Positions 35,025 to 44,323 of a stretch of DNA of 64,000 nt are shown here, one piece after another. Position numbers and translations under genes: made by a program. This DNA is from Stenotrophomonas maltophilia (GTDB lineage Bacteria; Pseudomonadota; Gammaproteobacteria; Xanthomonadales; Xanthomonadaceae): assembly GCF_023518235.1 (NCBI RefSeq), contig NZ_CP090423.1:1922001-1986000 (forward strand), in the 5' to 3' direction. Under the pieces are notes generated by a model. That model worked only from the letters and a program-made list of their open reading frames with translations, was not told the origin of the DNA and did not search any database. How positions within the stretch are numbered: the first letter of the stretch is position 1; the number at the start of each line of letters is the position of its first letter.

Positions 35025-35147
35025 GTGCCGACCAACGGTCGGCACCTACCGGGCAGGTTTCGGACGGTCGGCACCTACTACGGGGTTCCGGCAGATCCAC
35101 CCATGCGTGGATGCTGGCCTGGCGCAGTCGAGCAAGCTCGACTCTAC
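35025..35147. repeat. SMAG REP cluster inside the pilus operon
   Basis: Four GTAG-type units: GTGCCGACC-AAC-GGTCGGCAC-CTAC (35025-35049), a half unit ending GGTCGGCACCTAC, ATCCACCCATGCGTGGAT (35094-35111) and GTCGAGC-AA-GCTCGAC-TCTAC (35127-35147). They separate the tip gene from the mini-pilin. In transcripts they could stabilise or end the upstream message. Confidence 0.7.
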
Positions 35148-35205
35148 AGTTCCGGCCGATCCGGCCGATACCGCGCAGCGAGTCCTGACGCAGGGTGGTT
35201 GGCGG

Positions 35206-35451
35206 GTGGTTCGCGTATTTCTGATCGGGGCGATACTGTTCGCCAGCACACCCGCATGGGCTGAACCGGGCACCACGCCGCTGCAGATCCGGCTCACTGT
35301 GGTGGACGCCTGCAGCGGCGAGGCCGGCAGCCGCCGCTGCCCGGTTCCGCAGCAACGCAGTGACGCGCCGCAGTTGCCCGCCCAGGTCCGCGATCTGGCA
35401 CCACCGCCCGCCAACGAAGACCCGGTGCCTGCCGTGACCGTCATCTACTGA
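35206..35451 (+). CDS. Mini SCPU-like secreted protein
   Basis: 81 residues from the GTG at 35206. An ATG at 35107 lies within a REP and is unlikely. The signal peptide ends at TPAWA (19); the mature protein has 62 residues. Its start, GTTPLQIRLTVVDACS, matches the first strand of the operon's major pilin (TTFNVTLVVTKACT), and its end, VPAVTVIY, matches the terminal strand of SCPU domains (VTATITY). The middle of a normal domain (about 100 residues) is missing, replaced by a Pro/Ala/Gln-rich stretch. Two Cys. Its TGA overlaps the ATG of the next chaperone (TGATG). It may be a degenerate pilin or a small accessory subunit. Confidence 0.65.
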   Translation: MVRVFLIGAILFASTPAWAEPGTTPLQIRLTVVDACSGEAGSRRCPVPQQRSDAPQLPAQVRDLAPPPANEDPVPAVTVIY

Positions 35452-36149
35452 TGCGTGTGGCGCTGATCCTGCTGGCGTCGCTGCTGGCCATGCCCGCCGC
35501 TGCACTGGACCTGTCCCCCACCACCCTGCAGCTGCCCGTCGAAGGCGGCCGCACCGAGCTGTGGCTGTACAACCCCGGGCCCGGCCACTGGCAGGGCCAG
35601 GTGCGGGTGCTGGCCTGGGAACAACAGGTGGATGCCGAACGGCTGCGGCCGACCGGGCAGATCCTGGCCAGCCCGATCCAGCTCGATCTCGCCCCGGGCA
35701 TCCGCCAGCGCGTCTGGCTGCTGCCCGGCCGACCCGAGCCCGTGGCCGGTGAACAGGCCTATCGCATCGTGCTGGAGCCCAGCCGGGCCGGCCTGCCCCG
35801 CTACTCACTCCCGCTGTTCCGCGGCCAGGCCGCACCGCAGGCGCAACCCCGCGTACAGGCCCGGCTCGACGCCGACGCGTCGCAGCCTCATCTGCGATTG
35901 AACAACGCCGGGCCGCTGCACGCCCGCCTGCATGACCTGGTGTTCGTTGCCGAAGACGGCCAGCGCACCCTGCTGCTACCGGGGCTGGCCGGCTATCTGC
36001 TGGCCGGGCACGAACGCCGCTGGGCGCTGCCGCCCCGGCCGAACGGCTACCATGGCGGGCGTTTCCAGGCCCATCTGCAGGACGGCCGCCAGGTCGAGCT
36101 GACCGCGCCGGACCCCACAATTGCAGCGGGCGCGCCAAGCGGGCTATAA
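35451..36149 (+). CDS. Second pilus chaperone-like protein
   Basis: 232 residues with signal peptide (ALILLASLLAMPAAA). PapD-like N-domain (LDLSPTTLQLPVEGGRTELW, RPTGQILASPIQLDLAPG, YRIVLEP) and a shorter C-domain. It differs clearly from the chaperone at 30853, and is coupled to the mini-pilin, so the two may form a pair. Its stop codon TAA (36147-36149) lies within the TATAAT box of the rpsB promoter, marking the end of the inserted operon. Confidence 0.85.
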   Translation: MRVALILLASLLAMPAAALDLSPTTLQLPVEGGRTELWLYNPGPGHWQGQVRVLAWEQQVDAERLRPTGQILASPIQLDLAPGIRQRVWLLPGRPEPVAGEQAYRIVLEPSRAGLPRYSLPLFRGQAAPQAQPRVQARLDADASQPHLRLNNAGPLHARLHDLVFVAEDGQRTLLLPGLAGYLLAGHERRWALPPRPNGYHGGRFQAHLQDGRQVELTAPDPTIAAGAPSGL

Positions 36150-36150
36150 T
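36121..36150 (+). promoter_or_regulatory. Promoter of rpsB-tsf
   Basis: TTGCAG at 36121-36126, 18-base spacer, perfect TATAAT at 36145-36150. It overlaps the last codons of the pilus chaperone gene. Confidence 0.75.
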
Positions 36151-36369
36151 CGACCGGATTCCTGCCGCCAGCGTGCGCGGGACCCCGTCCACACCGGACG
36201 TCACCGGTGAATCCACACCTGCTGCCCCCATCCGTGCCGGGGTGCTCCGCAAGGAGTTCGGCCACGGAGGCAACAGGGAAGCCCAACCCCGGAACCCATC
36301 GCGTTTCCACGCGTCCCGCATACCTATTACCGCGGGCGGAAGCGCAGGTTCCCCATCAGGAGTATTGCA
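36151..36369 (+). promoter_or_regulatory. Long rpsB mRNA leader
   Basis: About 210 untranslated bases between the TATAAT box and the rpsB ATG, with AGGAG before the start. In gammaproteobacteria S2 represses its own operon through the rpsB leader, so this may be a protein-binding leader. I did not fold it, and the S2-binding motif is not identified. Confidence 0.4.
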
Positions 36370-37176
36370 ATGCCCCAGGTCACCATGCGTCAGATGCTGG
36401 AAGCCGGCGTCCACTTCGGCCACCAGACCCGCTACTGGAACCCCAAGATGGCTCCGTACATCTTCGGCGCCCGCGGCAAGATCCACATCATCAACCTGGA
36501 AAAGACCGTCCCGCTGTTCAACGACGCGATGAACTTCATCTCGTCGGTGGCCCAGAAGCGCGGCACCGTCCTGTTCCTGGGCACCAAGCGCAGCGCCCGC
36601 GAAACCATTCGTGAAGAAGCCGAGCGTTGCGGCATGCCGTTCATGAACCAGCGTTGGCTGGGCGGCACCCTGACCAACTTCCGTACCGTCAAGCAGTCGG
36701 TTGCCCGCCTGAAGGAACTGGAAGCCGGCGAAACCGACGGCACCTTCGAGAAGCTGGTCAAGCACGAAGTGCTGGGCCTGCGTCGCGAGCGCGACAAGCT
36801 GGAAGCCTCGCTGGGCGGCATCAAGGACATGAACCGTCTGCCGGACGCCATCTTCGTGATCGACATCGGCCACGAAGACATCGCGATCAAGGAAGCCAAG
36901 AAGCTGGGCATCCCGGTCATCGCCGTGGTCGACACCAACTACAACCCGGAACTGGTTGATTACGCCATCCCGGGCAACGACGACGCCATCCGCGCTGTGC
37001 AGCTGTACGCCCGCGCCGCTGCCGACGCCGTGCTGGAAGGCAAGGCTGCTGCACCGCACGCCGCTTCGGTGCGCGAAGAAGAGTTCGCTGAAGCCGCCGC
37101 TGAAGGCGAAGACAAGCCGGCCCGCCGCGCGCCGGCCAAGAAGGCTGCCAAGAAGGGCGACGACGCCCAGGCCTGA
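36370..37176 (+). CDS. rpsB: 30S ribosomal protein S2
   Basis: 268 residues, a little longer than E. coli S2 (241) owing to an acidic-then-basic C-terminal tail ([20 protein letters not shown]). N-terminus [20 protein letters not shown] is standard, as is [21 protein letters not shown]2 joins late in 30S assembly near the head. Followed by tsf after 126 bases containing a perfect hairpin without a T run. Confidence 0.98.
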   Translation: MPQVTMRQMLEAGVHFGHQTRYWNPKMAPYIFGARGKIHIINLEKTVPLFNDAMNFISSVAQKRGTVLFLGTKRSARETIREEAERCGMPFMNQRWLGGTLTNFRTVKQSVARLKELEAGETDGTFEKLVKHEVLGLRRERDKLEASLGGIKDMNRLPDAIFVIDIGHEDIAIKEAKKLGIPVIAVVDTNYNPELVDYAIPGNDDAIRAVQLYARAAADAVLEGKAAAPHAASVREEEFAEAAAEGEDKPARRAPAKKAAKKGDDAQA

Positions 37177-37187
37177 TCCAGGCCCCG

Positions 37188-37210
37188 GGGTGGACGCCCG
37201 GCGTCCACCC
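37188..37210. repeat. Palindrome between rpsB and tsf
   Basis: GGGTGGACGCC-C-GGCGTCCACCC, perfect 11-bp arms, no T run. It may act as an RNA processing or partial termination site, or be a REP. Confidence 0.5.
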
Positions 37211-37302
37211 TCCCTGCATGCCGCCCTTGGCGCGTGACAGGACTGTGTCACACGGGCCGGCCACCATGCCGGCCCAACCCCTTTCTTTCGTGAGGTAATC
37301 CC

Positions 37303-38178
37303 GTGGAAATCACTGCTTCCCTGGTCAAGGAACTGCGCGAGCGCACCGGCGCCGGCATGATGGAATGCAAGAAGGCGCTCACTGAAGCCAACGGCGACAT
37401 CAACGCTGCTGCTGAAGCCATGCGCAAGTCCGGCGCCGCCAAGGCCGACAAGAAGGCTGACCGCGTGGCCGCCGAAGGCCGTCTGGGTCTGGCCCAGGAC
37501 GGCGGCAAGGCCGTGCTGGTCGAAGTCAACTCGGAAACCGACTTCGTCGCCAACGATGACAACTTCAAGTCCTTCGTCAACGCTGTCGCCGCTGCTGCCC
37601 TGGCCACGGACGCCAACGACGTCGAAGCCGTGAAGGCCGCCAAGCTGGCCGATGGCCGCACCGTTGAAGAAGCCCGTGCCACCGCCGTGCAGACCCTGGG
37701 TGAGAACATCCAGATCCGTCGCCTGGTGAAGGTTGACGGCAACAACACCGTCGGCGCCTACGTGCACACCAACGGCAAGGTTGGCGTGCTGGTCGACCTG
37801 GTCGGCGGCGACGTCGAGCTGGCCCGTGGCCTGGCCATGCATGTGGCCGCGCTGAAGCCGCCGCACAACAAGGCTGCGGACGTTCCGGCCGACTTCGTCG
37901 AGAAGGAAAAGGAAATCGAGCTGGCCAAGATGTCCGAGAAGGACAAGGCCAAGCCGGCCGACATCCTGGAAAAGATCATCAGCGGCAAGATCAACAAGAT
38001 CGTCAGCGACGTGACCCTGTACGGCCAGACCTACGTGCTGGGCGACACCACCGTCGAGCAGGTGGTCAAGGCCGCTGGCGCCGACGTGGCCGGCTTCAAG
38101 CTGCTGGTCGTCGGCGAAGGCATCGAGAAGGTGGTGGAAGACTACGCCGCCGAAGTTGCCAAGGCGATGCAGGTCTGA
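37303..38178 (+). CDS. tsf: Elongation factor Ts
   Basis: 291 residues. It exchanges GDP for GTP on EF-Tu. The N-terminal UBA-like domain has [16 protein letters not shown]; the core has [13 protein letters not shown] and the two-subdomain dimer region. The order rpsB-tsf is universal in this group. A strong terminator follows. Confidence 0.98.
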   Translation: MEITASLVKELRERTGAGMMECKKALTEANGDINAAAEAMRKSGAAKADKKADRVAAEGRLGLAQDGGKAVLVEVNSETDFVANDDNFKSFVNAVAAAALATDANDVEAVKAAKLADGRTVEEARATAVQTLGENIQIRRLVKVDGNNTVGAYVHTNGKVGVLVDLVGGDVELARGLAMHVAALKPPHNKAADVPADFVEKEKEIELAKMSEKDKAKPADILEKIISGKINKIVSDVTLYGQTYVLGDTTVEQVVKAAGADVAGFKLLVVGEGIEKVVEDYAAEVAKAMQV

Positions 38179-38210
38179 TTCCAGCCCTCCGGCTGTGAAG
38201 CAACCAGAAG

Positions 38211-38239
38211 GAGCCGCGGGAAACCGCGGCTCTTTTTTT
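38211..38239 (+). terminator. rpsB-tsf terminator
   Basis: GAGCCGCGG-GAAA-CCGCGGCTC followed by seven T residues. Confidence 0.9.
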
Positions 38240-38261
38240 GTGCCTGTGACTGCACCCCACC

Positions 38262-38290
38262 GGTGGGTGCGCACCGTTGGTGCGCACACC
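38262..38290. repeat. SMAG-like REP
   Basis: GTGCGCACC-GTT-GGTGCGCAC palindrome after the tsf terminator. Confidence 0.6.
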
Positions 38291-38429
38291 GACACCCGCA
38301 CCTTTGCGTTACGCACCAATCAAGCCGATACTCGGCGCAGGGAATCGACAGTCACCTAACAGGAACGAAAATCGCGGACTGTGATGCATTCCTAGGTATT
38401 CTTGTCCTAATGGAATTGAACGACCCGAC

Positions 38430-39968
38430 ATGCCTCCCGAGCTGACAGCTGCCCTGGCGCTCTGCCGCAACCTGCCTTCGCCGCCCGGTATTGCCCTGCG
38501 CATCATCGAACTGGCGCAGGACCCGGAAGCGGACATCGCCACCGCCGCCGACATCATCGCCATCGACATGGCGCTGAGCGCTCGCATGCTGCGCATCGCC
38601 AATTCACCGCTGTACGCCAGCCGCCGCCGGATCGAGAACCTCGGCCAGGCGCTGACCATGCTCGGCCTGAATGCCACGATCAGCCTCGCCCTCGGCTTCA
38701 CCGTCACCCAGGGGCTGACCGGCGGCAGCGGTGCCGACCACGACCTGCGCCAGCGCGCGTGGAAGCGCAGCATCCTCAGTGCACTGGCGGCCAGCCAGCT
38801 GGGCCAGGCGCGAGGGCTGCGCCGGCTGGAGGAGCTGATGCTGGCCGGATTGCTGCAGGACCTGGGCGTGCTGTGCCTGGCCCAGGCCGAATCAGAGCGC
38901 TATCTGCCCCTGCTGCGGGATGCGCGCGACAACATCGACCTGGTCTCCCGTGAGCGTGACGCGCTGGGCTGCAGCCATGCCGACGTGGGCGCCTGGGTGG
39001 CCGAGCAGTGGGGCCTGCCGCGCTATCTGGTGGAGAGCATCAGCCACAGCGAAGACCAGGATGCCGCCGGATCGGCGTTCCAGGCCTGCGTGCAGCTGTC
39101 TGGCGCCGTGGCCGACATCTGGCTCGATGACGATGCCGATGCCGCGCGCGAGCGCGCCCTGCAGCAGGTGCACGATCGTCTGGAACTGGACAGCGCGCGT
39201 TTCGACCAGGTGCTGGTGCGCATCAGCGACGCCCTGCCGGACATCGCCAGCCTGTTCGAGGCCGGCCTGAGCTCGCCGATGCGGGTGCGCGAGCTGATCG
39301 ACCACGCCCAGGAGCTGGCCACCCTGCGCAACCTGCGTGAACTGCAGGATGCCGACCAGGCGCGCCGCCGCGCCGACGAGTTCGAGGCCCGCGCCAAGCG
39401 CCTGGCCGACCAGGCCCATCGCGATGCCCTGACCGGGGTGCTCAACCGCCGCCAGCTGGAGGCGGTCCTGGAACAGGAATTCCTGCGCGCCGGGCGCCAG
39501 GGCTGGCCGCTGTCGGTGGCCTTCATCGACCTGGACGATTTCAAGAAGATCAACGATGCCCACGGTCACCTGACCGGCGACGAAGTGCTGCGCGCGTTCG
39601 CCGGGAAGCTGCAGGGCCAGCTGCGCAACAGCGACACCGTGGCCCGTTTCGGCGGCGAGGAGTTCGTCGCGCTGCTGCCCAATACCAGCGAAACCGTGGC
39701 CCTGGACGTGATCCGCCGGGTCCTGGCCAACATCGTCGCCACGCCGATGGCCGAGCTGGAAGGTGGCCCGCTGTTCGTCACCTTCTCCGCCGGCGTGGCC
39801 ACCCAGGGCGGTTACGAGCGCTTCGCCGATGTGCAGGACCTGCTGCGCGCCGCTGACGATGTGCTGTACCGCTCCAAGAACCTGGGCCGCAACCGGGTGA
39901 TCGCACGCTCCCCCGGTGCACTGGGCCACGACGAGCTGTCGGCGACGGCCGGCGCCGAACTGGGCTGA
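38430..39968 (+). CDS. HDOD-GGDEF protein, likely diguanylate cyclase
   Basis: 512 residues, cytosolic. Residues about 5-210 form an HDOD domain ([34 protein letters not shown]); then a helical linker (about 290-335) and a GGDEF domain from [16 protein letters not shown]. The active site reads FGGEEF (around 407-412), and an inhibitory site RNSD lies five residues upstream, so it should make c-di-GMP with product feedback. In E. coli tsf is followed by pyrH; here this gene sits in between with its own upstream region. What the HDOD domain senses is unknown. It could influence the nearby pilus system through c-di-GMP, which is a guess. Confidence 0.9.
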   Translation: MPPELTAALALCRNLPSPPGIALRIIELAQDPEADIATAADIIAIDMALSARMLRIANSPLYASRRRIENLGQALTMLGLNATISLALGFTVTQGLTGGSGADHDLRQRAWKRSILSALAASQLGQARGLRRLEELMLAGLLQDLGVLCLAQAESERYLPLLRDARDNIDLVSRERDALGCSHADVGAWVAEQWGLPRYLVESISHSEDQDAAGSAFQACVQLSGAVADIWLDDDADAARERALQQVHDRLELDSARFDQVLVRISDALPDIASLFEAGLSSPMRVRELIDHAQELATLRNLRELQDADQARRRADEFEARAKRLADQAHRDALTGVLNRRQLEAVLEQEFLRAGRQGWPLSVAFIDLDDFKKINDAHGHLTGDEVLRAFAGKLQGQLRNSDTVARFGGEEFVALLPNTSETVALDVIRRVLANIVATPMAELEGGPLFVTFSAGVATQGGYERFADVQDLLRAADDVLYRSKNLGRNRVIARSPGALGHDELSATAGAELG

Positions 39969-40089
39969 ACGGGAAGCCCCGCATCACCGGGGTGAACCGC
40001 CGGATTTCGCGCCGCAGTGCACAAAACACTATGGCCCGACGCCGCATGCGCGTAGAATCGCCCGCGATTTCCACGCACCCGAGGTCCCC

Positions 40090-40818
40090 ATGTCCAAGCT
40101 CGCCTATCGCCGCATCCTTCTGAAACTGTCCGGGGAGGCGCTGATGGGAGATGAGGACTACGGCATCGACCCGAAGATCATCAACCGCCTGGCCCGCGAG
40201 GTCATCGAAGCCCAGCAGGCCGGTGCCGAAGTGGCACTGGTGATCGGCGGCGGCAACATCTTCCGCGGTGCCGGCCTGGCCGCCGGCGGCATGGACCGGG
40301 TTACCGGCGACCAGATGGGCATGCTGGCCACCGTCATCAACGCCCTGGCCATGCAGGACGCGCTGGAGAAGCTCGGCGCCAAGGCCCGTGTGATGAGCGC
40401 GATCAAGATCAACGACGTGTGCGAGGACTACATCCGCCGCCGCGCCATCCGTCACCTGGAAAAGGGCCGCCTGGTGATCTTCGCCGCCGGCGTCGGCAGC
40501 CCGTTCTTCACCACCGACTCCGGCGCCGCCCTGCGTGCGATCGAGATCGGTGCCGACCTGCTGCTGAAGGCCACCAAGGTCGATGGCGTGTACGACAAGG
40601 ACCCGAACAAGCACAGCGATGCGGTCCGCTTTGACACCCTCAGCTACGACGAAGTGATCCGCCGCGGCCTGGAAGTGATGGATACCGCCGCCTTCGCGCT
40701 GGCGCGCGACAGCGATCTGCCGATGCGCGTGTTCGACATGGGCCAGCCGGGCGAACTGCTGAAGATCCTCAGCGGCGAGAACATCGGCACCCTGGTTCAG
40801 GGCCGCGATCCGGCCTGA
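40090..40818 (+). CDS. pyrH: UMP kinase
   Basis: 242 residues from the ATG at 40090. It phosphorylates UMP to UDP; amino-acid-kinase fold. Motifs: [15 protein letters not shown] at the N-terminus, [10 protein letters not shown], and [21 protein letters not shown]. The longer frame from 39916 overlaps the end of the GGDEF gene and is rejected. It is followed by frr after 96 bases. Confidence 0.97.
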   Translation: MSKLAYRRILLKLSGEALMGDEDYGIDPKIINRLAREVIEAQQAGAEVALVIGGGNIFRGAGLAAGGMDRVTGDQMGMLATVINALAMQDALEKLGAKARVMSAIKINDVCEDYIRRRAIRHLEKGRLVIFAAGVGSPFFTTDSGAALRAIEIGADLLLKATKVDGVYDKDPNKHSDAVRFDTLSYDEVIRRGLEVMDTAAFALARDSDLPMRVFDMGQPGELLKILSGENIGTLVQGRDPA

Positions 40819-40876
40819 GCCTGAGCGGGCGGCGACAGCCGGGTCGATCCAGGCCCGGCAGCGTCCCGTATTCGCC

Positions 40877-40882
40877 TATAAT
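40877..40882 (+). promoter_or_regulatory. Possible -10 box for frr
   Basis: Perfect TATAAT 32 bases before the frr start. No good -35 box is seen at the expected distance, so strength is unclear. Confidence 0.45.
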
Positions 40883-40914
40883 CGCCCGATTCCAGATACA
40901 TCCAGGACCGGGCG

Positions 40915-41469
40915 ATGCTCAACGACATCAAGAACAACGCGCAGACGCGCATGGCCAAGAGCATCGACGCTCTGAAGCACACCCTCACCTCCATCCGGAC
41001 CGGGCGTGCCACGCCGGCCCTGCTGGACCGCGTGACGGTCAATGCCTACGGCAATGCCAGCACCCCGCTGAACCAGGTTGCCTCGATCTCCAACGCCGAC
41101 GCCCACTCGCTGCTGGTCACCCCGTTCGACAAGGGCATGATCAAGGAGATCGAAAAGGGCCTCTACAACGCCGAGTTCACCCCGAACACTCTGGGTACGG
41201 CGATCCGCATCAACATGCCGCCGCCGACCGAAGAGCGCCGCAAGGAGCTGGCCAAGCAGGTGCAGAAGGAAGGCGAAGGCGCCAAGATCGCGATCCGCAA
41301 CATCCGTCAGGACGCGAACAAGGAAATCGCCAAGCTGGTCAAGGACAAGGCGATCAGCGAAGACGAGAAGAAGCGCGGCGAAGACGACATCCAGAAGTTG
41401 ACCGACGCCAACATCAAGGACGTCGACAAGGTCGTTGCCGACAAGGAAAAAGAACTGCTGTCGGTCTGA
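40915..41469 (+). CDS. frr: Ribosome recycling factor
   Basis: 184 residues, standard length. With EF-G it splits ribosomes after termination. Helical domain with the tip loop and the conserved RTGRATPALLDRVTVNAYG and INMPPPTEERRKEL. Starts 96 bases after pyrH; uppS begins five bases after its stop. Confidence 0.97.
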   Translation: MLNDIKNNAQTRMAKSIDALKHTLTSIRTGRATPALLDRVTVNAYGNASTPLNQVASISNADAHSLLVTPFDKGMIKEIEKGLYNAEFTPNTLGTAIRINMPPPTEERRKELAKQVQKEGEGAKIAIRNIRQDANKEIAKLVKDKAISEDEKKRGEDDIQKLTDANIKDVDKVVADKEKELLSV

Positions 41470-41474
41470 AGTCG

Positions 41475-42242
41475 ATGCCTTCAGTCCCGCCCCCGTTGCC
41501 GGCTGCCCTGCCCCGCCACGTTGCCATCATCATGGATGGCAACGGTCGCTGGGCGCAGCAGCGTCGCCGCCCGCGCGTGATCGGCCACCGTGCCGGCGCG
41601 CGTGCCGTCAACCGCACCATCGAGCGCTGCCTTGAACTGGGCATCCCGGCGCTGACCCTGTTCGCCTTCTCCAGCGAGAACTGGGGCCGGCCGCAGGAGG
41701 AAGTCGATGCGTTGATGAAGCTGTTCCTCGGTGCGCTCGACCGCGAAGTGGACGAGCTGCATCGGCGCGGCGTGCGCGTGCGCTTCATCGGCGAACGCGA
41801 GCGCTTCGGCGCCGGGCTGGTCAGCCGCATGCAGCTGGCCGAGCAACGCACCGCCGACAACACCGCGCTCACCCTGTCGATCGCCGCCAGCTACGGCGGC
41901 CGCCAGGATATCGCCCGAGCCGCGCGCGCCCTGGCCGCCGAAGTTGCCGCCGGCCGCCTGCTGCCCGAGCAGATCGACGAGTCGCTGCTGGGCCGCCAGG
42001 TCGCTCTGGCCGACCTGCCGCCGCCAGACCTGTTCATCCGCACCGGCGGCGACACCCGCATCAGCAACTTCCTGCTGTGGCAACTGGCCTATACCGAGCT
42101 GTGGTTCACCGAGGCGCTGTGGCCCGATTTCGATGCCGACCAGCTGCAGCAGGCGCTTGATGCCTATGCCGGCCGCGAGCGTCGATTCGGCCTGACCAGC
42201 GCCCAGATCGCCGCCCTGGCCACCGAGACCTCCAGCCCATGA
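41475..42242 (+). CDS. uppS: Undecaprenyl diphosphate synthase
   Basis: 255-residue cis-prenyltransferase that makes the C55 lipid carrier for peptidoglycan and O-antigen. Catalytic Asp21 in AIIMDGNGRWA; other motifs are FAFSSENWGRP, and RTGGDTRISNFLLWQLAYTE with SNFLLWQ. Overlaps cdsA by ATGA. Confidence 0.97.
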   Translation: MPSVPPPLPAALPRHVAIIMDGNGRWAQQRRRPRVIGHRAGARAVNRTIERCLELGIPALTLFAFSSENWGRPQEEVDALMKLFLGALDREVDELHRRGVRVRFIGERERFGAGLVSRMQLAEQRTADNTALTLSIAASYGGRQDIARAARALAAEVAAGRLLPEQIDESLLGRQVALADLPPPDLFIRTGGDTRISNFLLWQLAYTELWFTEALWPDFDADQLQQALDAYAGRERRFGLTSAQIAALATETSSP

Positions 42243-43075
42243 CCAAGACCCGAGTCCTCGCCGCGCTGATCATGGCGCCGCTGGCCATCGCCGCGATCCT
42301 GCTGCTGCCGACGCAGTGGCTGGCCGCAGCCGCCGCCGCCGTGCTGCTGATCGGCCTGTGGGAATGGCTGAAGCTGTCCGGCATTGAAGACACCCTGGCG
42401 CGTACCGTGCTGCTGGTGCTGAACCTGCTGCTGATGGTGCTGCTGGTCTGGGCCGATGGCAGCACGCTGGTGCTGTTCCAGATCACCACGCTGGCCGGCG
42501 TTGCCTGGTGGCTGGCGGCCCTGGTCTGGCTGCGCTTCTTCAACTTCGGCGCACAGCCGACGGCCCCCGCGCGGATCGTGAAGATGCTGGCCGGCACCCT
42601 GGCCATCGTCCCGGCCTGGGCGGCGCTGGTGTTGATCCATGCTGGCGGCGATCCGCCGGGCCAGCAAGGCCACCTGTGGCTGCTGGCGGCACTGGCACTG
42701 GTCTGGGCCGCCGATTCGGGCGCCTATTTCGCCGGCCGACAGTTCGGCAAGCACAAGCTGGCCCCGCGCATCAGCCCCAACAAGACCTGGGAAGGCCTGT
42801 TCGGTGGGCTGATCGCCGGCGTCGCCGTCGCCCTTGGACTGGGCTGGCTGGCCGGCATCGACGGCGCCCACCTGCCGGGCCTGCTGATCACCTCGGTGGT
42901 GGCGGTGTTTGCCTCGGTGCTGGGCGATCTGTTCGAAAGCCTGATCAAGCGTCACGCCGGCGCCAAGGACTCGGGCCACCTGATTCCGGGCCATGGCGGC
43001 GTGCTGGACCGGGTCGACGGCGTGCTGGCGGCCGTGCCCGTGTTCGCGCTGGGCAAGGAAATCTTCGGGTTCTGA
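42239..43075 (+). CDS. cdsA: Phosphatidate cytidylyltransferase
   Basis: 278-residue inner-membrane enzyme with about seven or eight helices that makes CDP-diacylglycerol. C-terminal signature [18 protein letters not shown] with the metal-binding Asp residues is intact; upstream [14 protein letters not shown] run ([14 protein letters not shown]) also fits. Start overlaps uppS (ATGA); dxr begins three bases after its stop. Confidence 0.96.
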   Translation: MTKTRVLAALIMAPLAIAAILLLPTQWLAAAAAAVLLIGLWEWLKLSGIEDTLARTVLLVLNLLLMVLLVWADGSTLVLFQITTLAGVAWWLAALVWLRFFNFGAQPTAPARIVKMLAGTLAIVPAWAALVLIHAGGDPPGQQGHLWLLAALALVWAADSGAYFAGRQFGKHKLAPRISPNKTWEGLFGGLIAGVAVALGLGWLAGIDGAHLPGLLITSVVAVFASVLGDLFESLIKRHAGAKDSGHLIPGHGGVLDRVDGVLAAVPVFALGKEIFGF

Positions 43076-43077
43076 CC

Positions 43078-44268
43078 ATGAATGCAGCTGCAGACCTGCG
43101 CCGGGTCGCCGTGTTCGGCGCCACCGGCTCGATCGGTGCCTCCACGCTGGACGTGATCACCCGCCACCCGCAGCGCTACCAGGCCACCGTGCTGGCAGCG
43201 GGCCGCCAGGTGCAGGCGTTGCTGGCCCTGTGCCGGCAGCACGCGCCGGCCCATGCGGTGATCGCCGATGAATCGCTGTATGCCGAGCTGCGCGACGGCC
43301 TGCGCGAGGCCGGCCTGGCCACCCAGGCCCATGCCGGCTCCGCCGCGCTGGACCAGCTGGCAGCCAGTGAGGCCTGTGACACCGTGGTGGCCGCCATCGT
43401 CGGTGCCGCCGGCCTGTCCTCGACCCTGGCCGCCGCGGCCGCCGGCAAGCGCGTCCTGCTGGCCAACAAGGAATCGCTGGTCCTGGCCGGTGAACTGCTG
43501 ACCCGCACCGCCGAGCGTGCCGGCGCCGAGATCATCCCGATCGACAGCGAGCACAGCGCGATCTTCCAGTGCCTGCGCTCGCGCGACGCCAGCCTCGACG
43601 GCGCCGGCGTGCGCCGGATCCTGCTGACCGCCTCCGGCGGCCCGTTCCGTGGCCGCACGCGTGCCGAGCTGGCCCAGGTCACCCCGGCACAGGCCGTGGC
43701 CCACCCGAAGTGGTCGATGGGGCCGAAGATCTCGGTCGATTCGGCGACGTTGATGAACAAGGGCCTGGAAGTGATCGAGGCCCATCACCTGTTCGCGGTG
43801 CCTGGCGAGCGCATCGAGGTACTGGTGCATCCGCAGAGCCTGGTGCATTCGCTGGTCGAGTTCGTCGACGGCTCCACCCTGGCGCAGATGGGCCTGCCGG
43901 ACATGCGCACCACCCTGGCCGTCGGCCTGGGCTGGCCGCGACGCATTGAATCGGGCGTGGCCGGGCTGGACCTGCTGGCGCAGGGCCGGCTCGATTTCGA
44001 AGCCCCCGACACTGACGCCTTCCCCTGCCTGGCGCTGGCCTGGCAGGCGATGCAGGCCGGCGGCACCGCCCCGGCGGTGCTGAACGCTGCCAACGAAGAG
44101 GCGGTTTCAGCGTTTCTTCAGGGCCGGATCGGTTTCCTGACCATCCCGGAGCTGGTTGCTAACGCTCTTTCAACACTGCCGACCGAACCAGCCGATACAC
44201 TGGAGGTCCTGTTGTCCGCCGACCAGCGGGCACGCCAGCTGACCCTGAACGCCATCGCCGCCGCCTGA
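43078..44268 (+). CDS. dxr: 1-deoxy-D-xylulose 5-phosphate reductoisomerase
   Basis: 396 residues from the ATG at 43078. It makes MEP from DXP, the committed step of the non-mevalonate isoprenoid pathway that feeds uppS. The NADPH loop is GATGSIG (residues 14-20); [24 protein letters not shown] and SGGPFRG are substrate-site motifs. Order uppS-cdsA-dxr differs slightly from E. coli dxr-uppS-cdsA. Confidence 0.97.
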   Translation: MNAAADLRRVAVFGATGSIGASTLDVITRHPQRYQATVLAAGRQVQALLALCRQHAPAHAVIADESLYAELRDGLREAGLATQAHAGSAALDQLAASEACDTVVAAIVGAAGLSSTLAAAAAGKRVLLANKESLVLAGELLTRTAERAGAEIIPIDSEHSAIFQCLRSRDASLDGAGVRRILLTASGGPFRGRTRAELAQVTPAQAVAHPKWSMGPKISVDSATLMNKGLEVIEAHHLFAVPGERIEVLVHPQSLVHSLVEFVDGSTLAQMGLPDMRTTLAVGLGWPRRIESGVAGLDLLAQGRLDFEAPDTDAFPCLALAWQAMQAGGTAPAVLNAANEEAVSAFLQGRIGFLTIPELVANALSTLPTEPADTLEVLLSADQRARQLTLNAIAAA

Positions 44269-44323
44269 ACGACCGCCTCGCCCAGCATGACGACGCCGCC
44301 CCTGTCCGCCACTGTGAGCCTGC

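Noticed and set aside
35107..35205. ATG start at 35107 for the mini-pilin
   Set aside because: The start lies in a REP palindrome and would put 33 polar residues before the signal peptide; the GTG at 35206 gives a normal signal peptide.
33820..38319. Very long minus-strand open frame (1499 codons) opposite the tip adhesin, rpsB and tsf genes
   Set aside because: Antisense to well-identified genes; low-complexity His/Ala/Gly/Val-rich translation, a product of high GC and codon bias.
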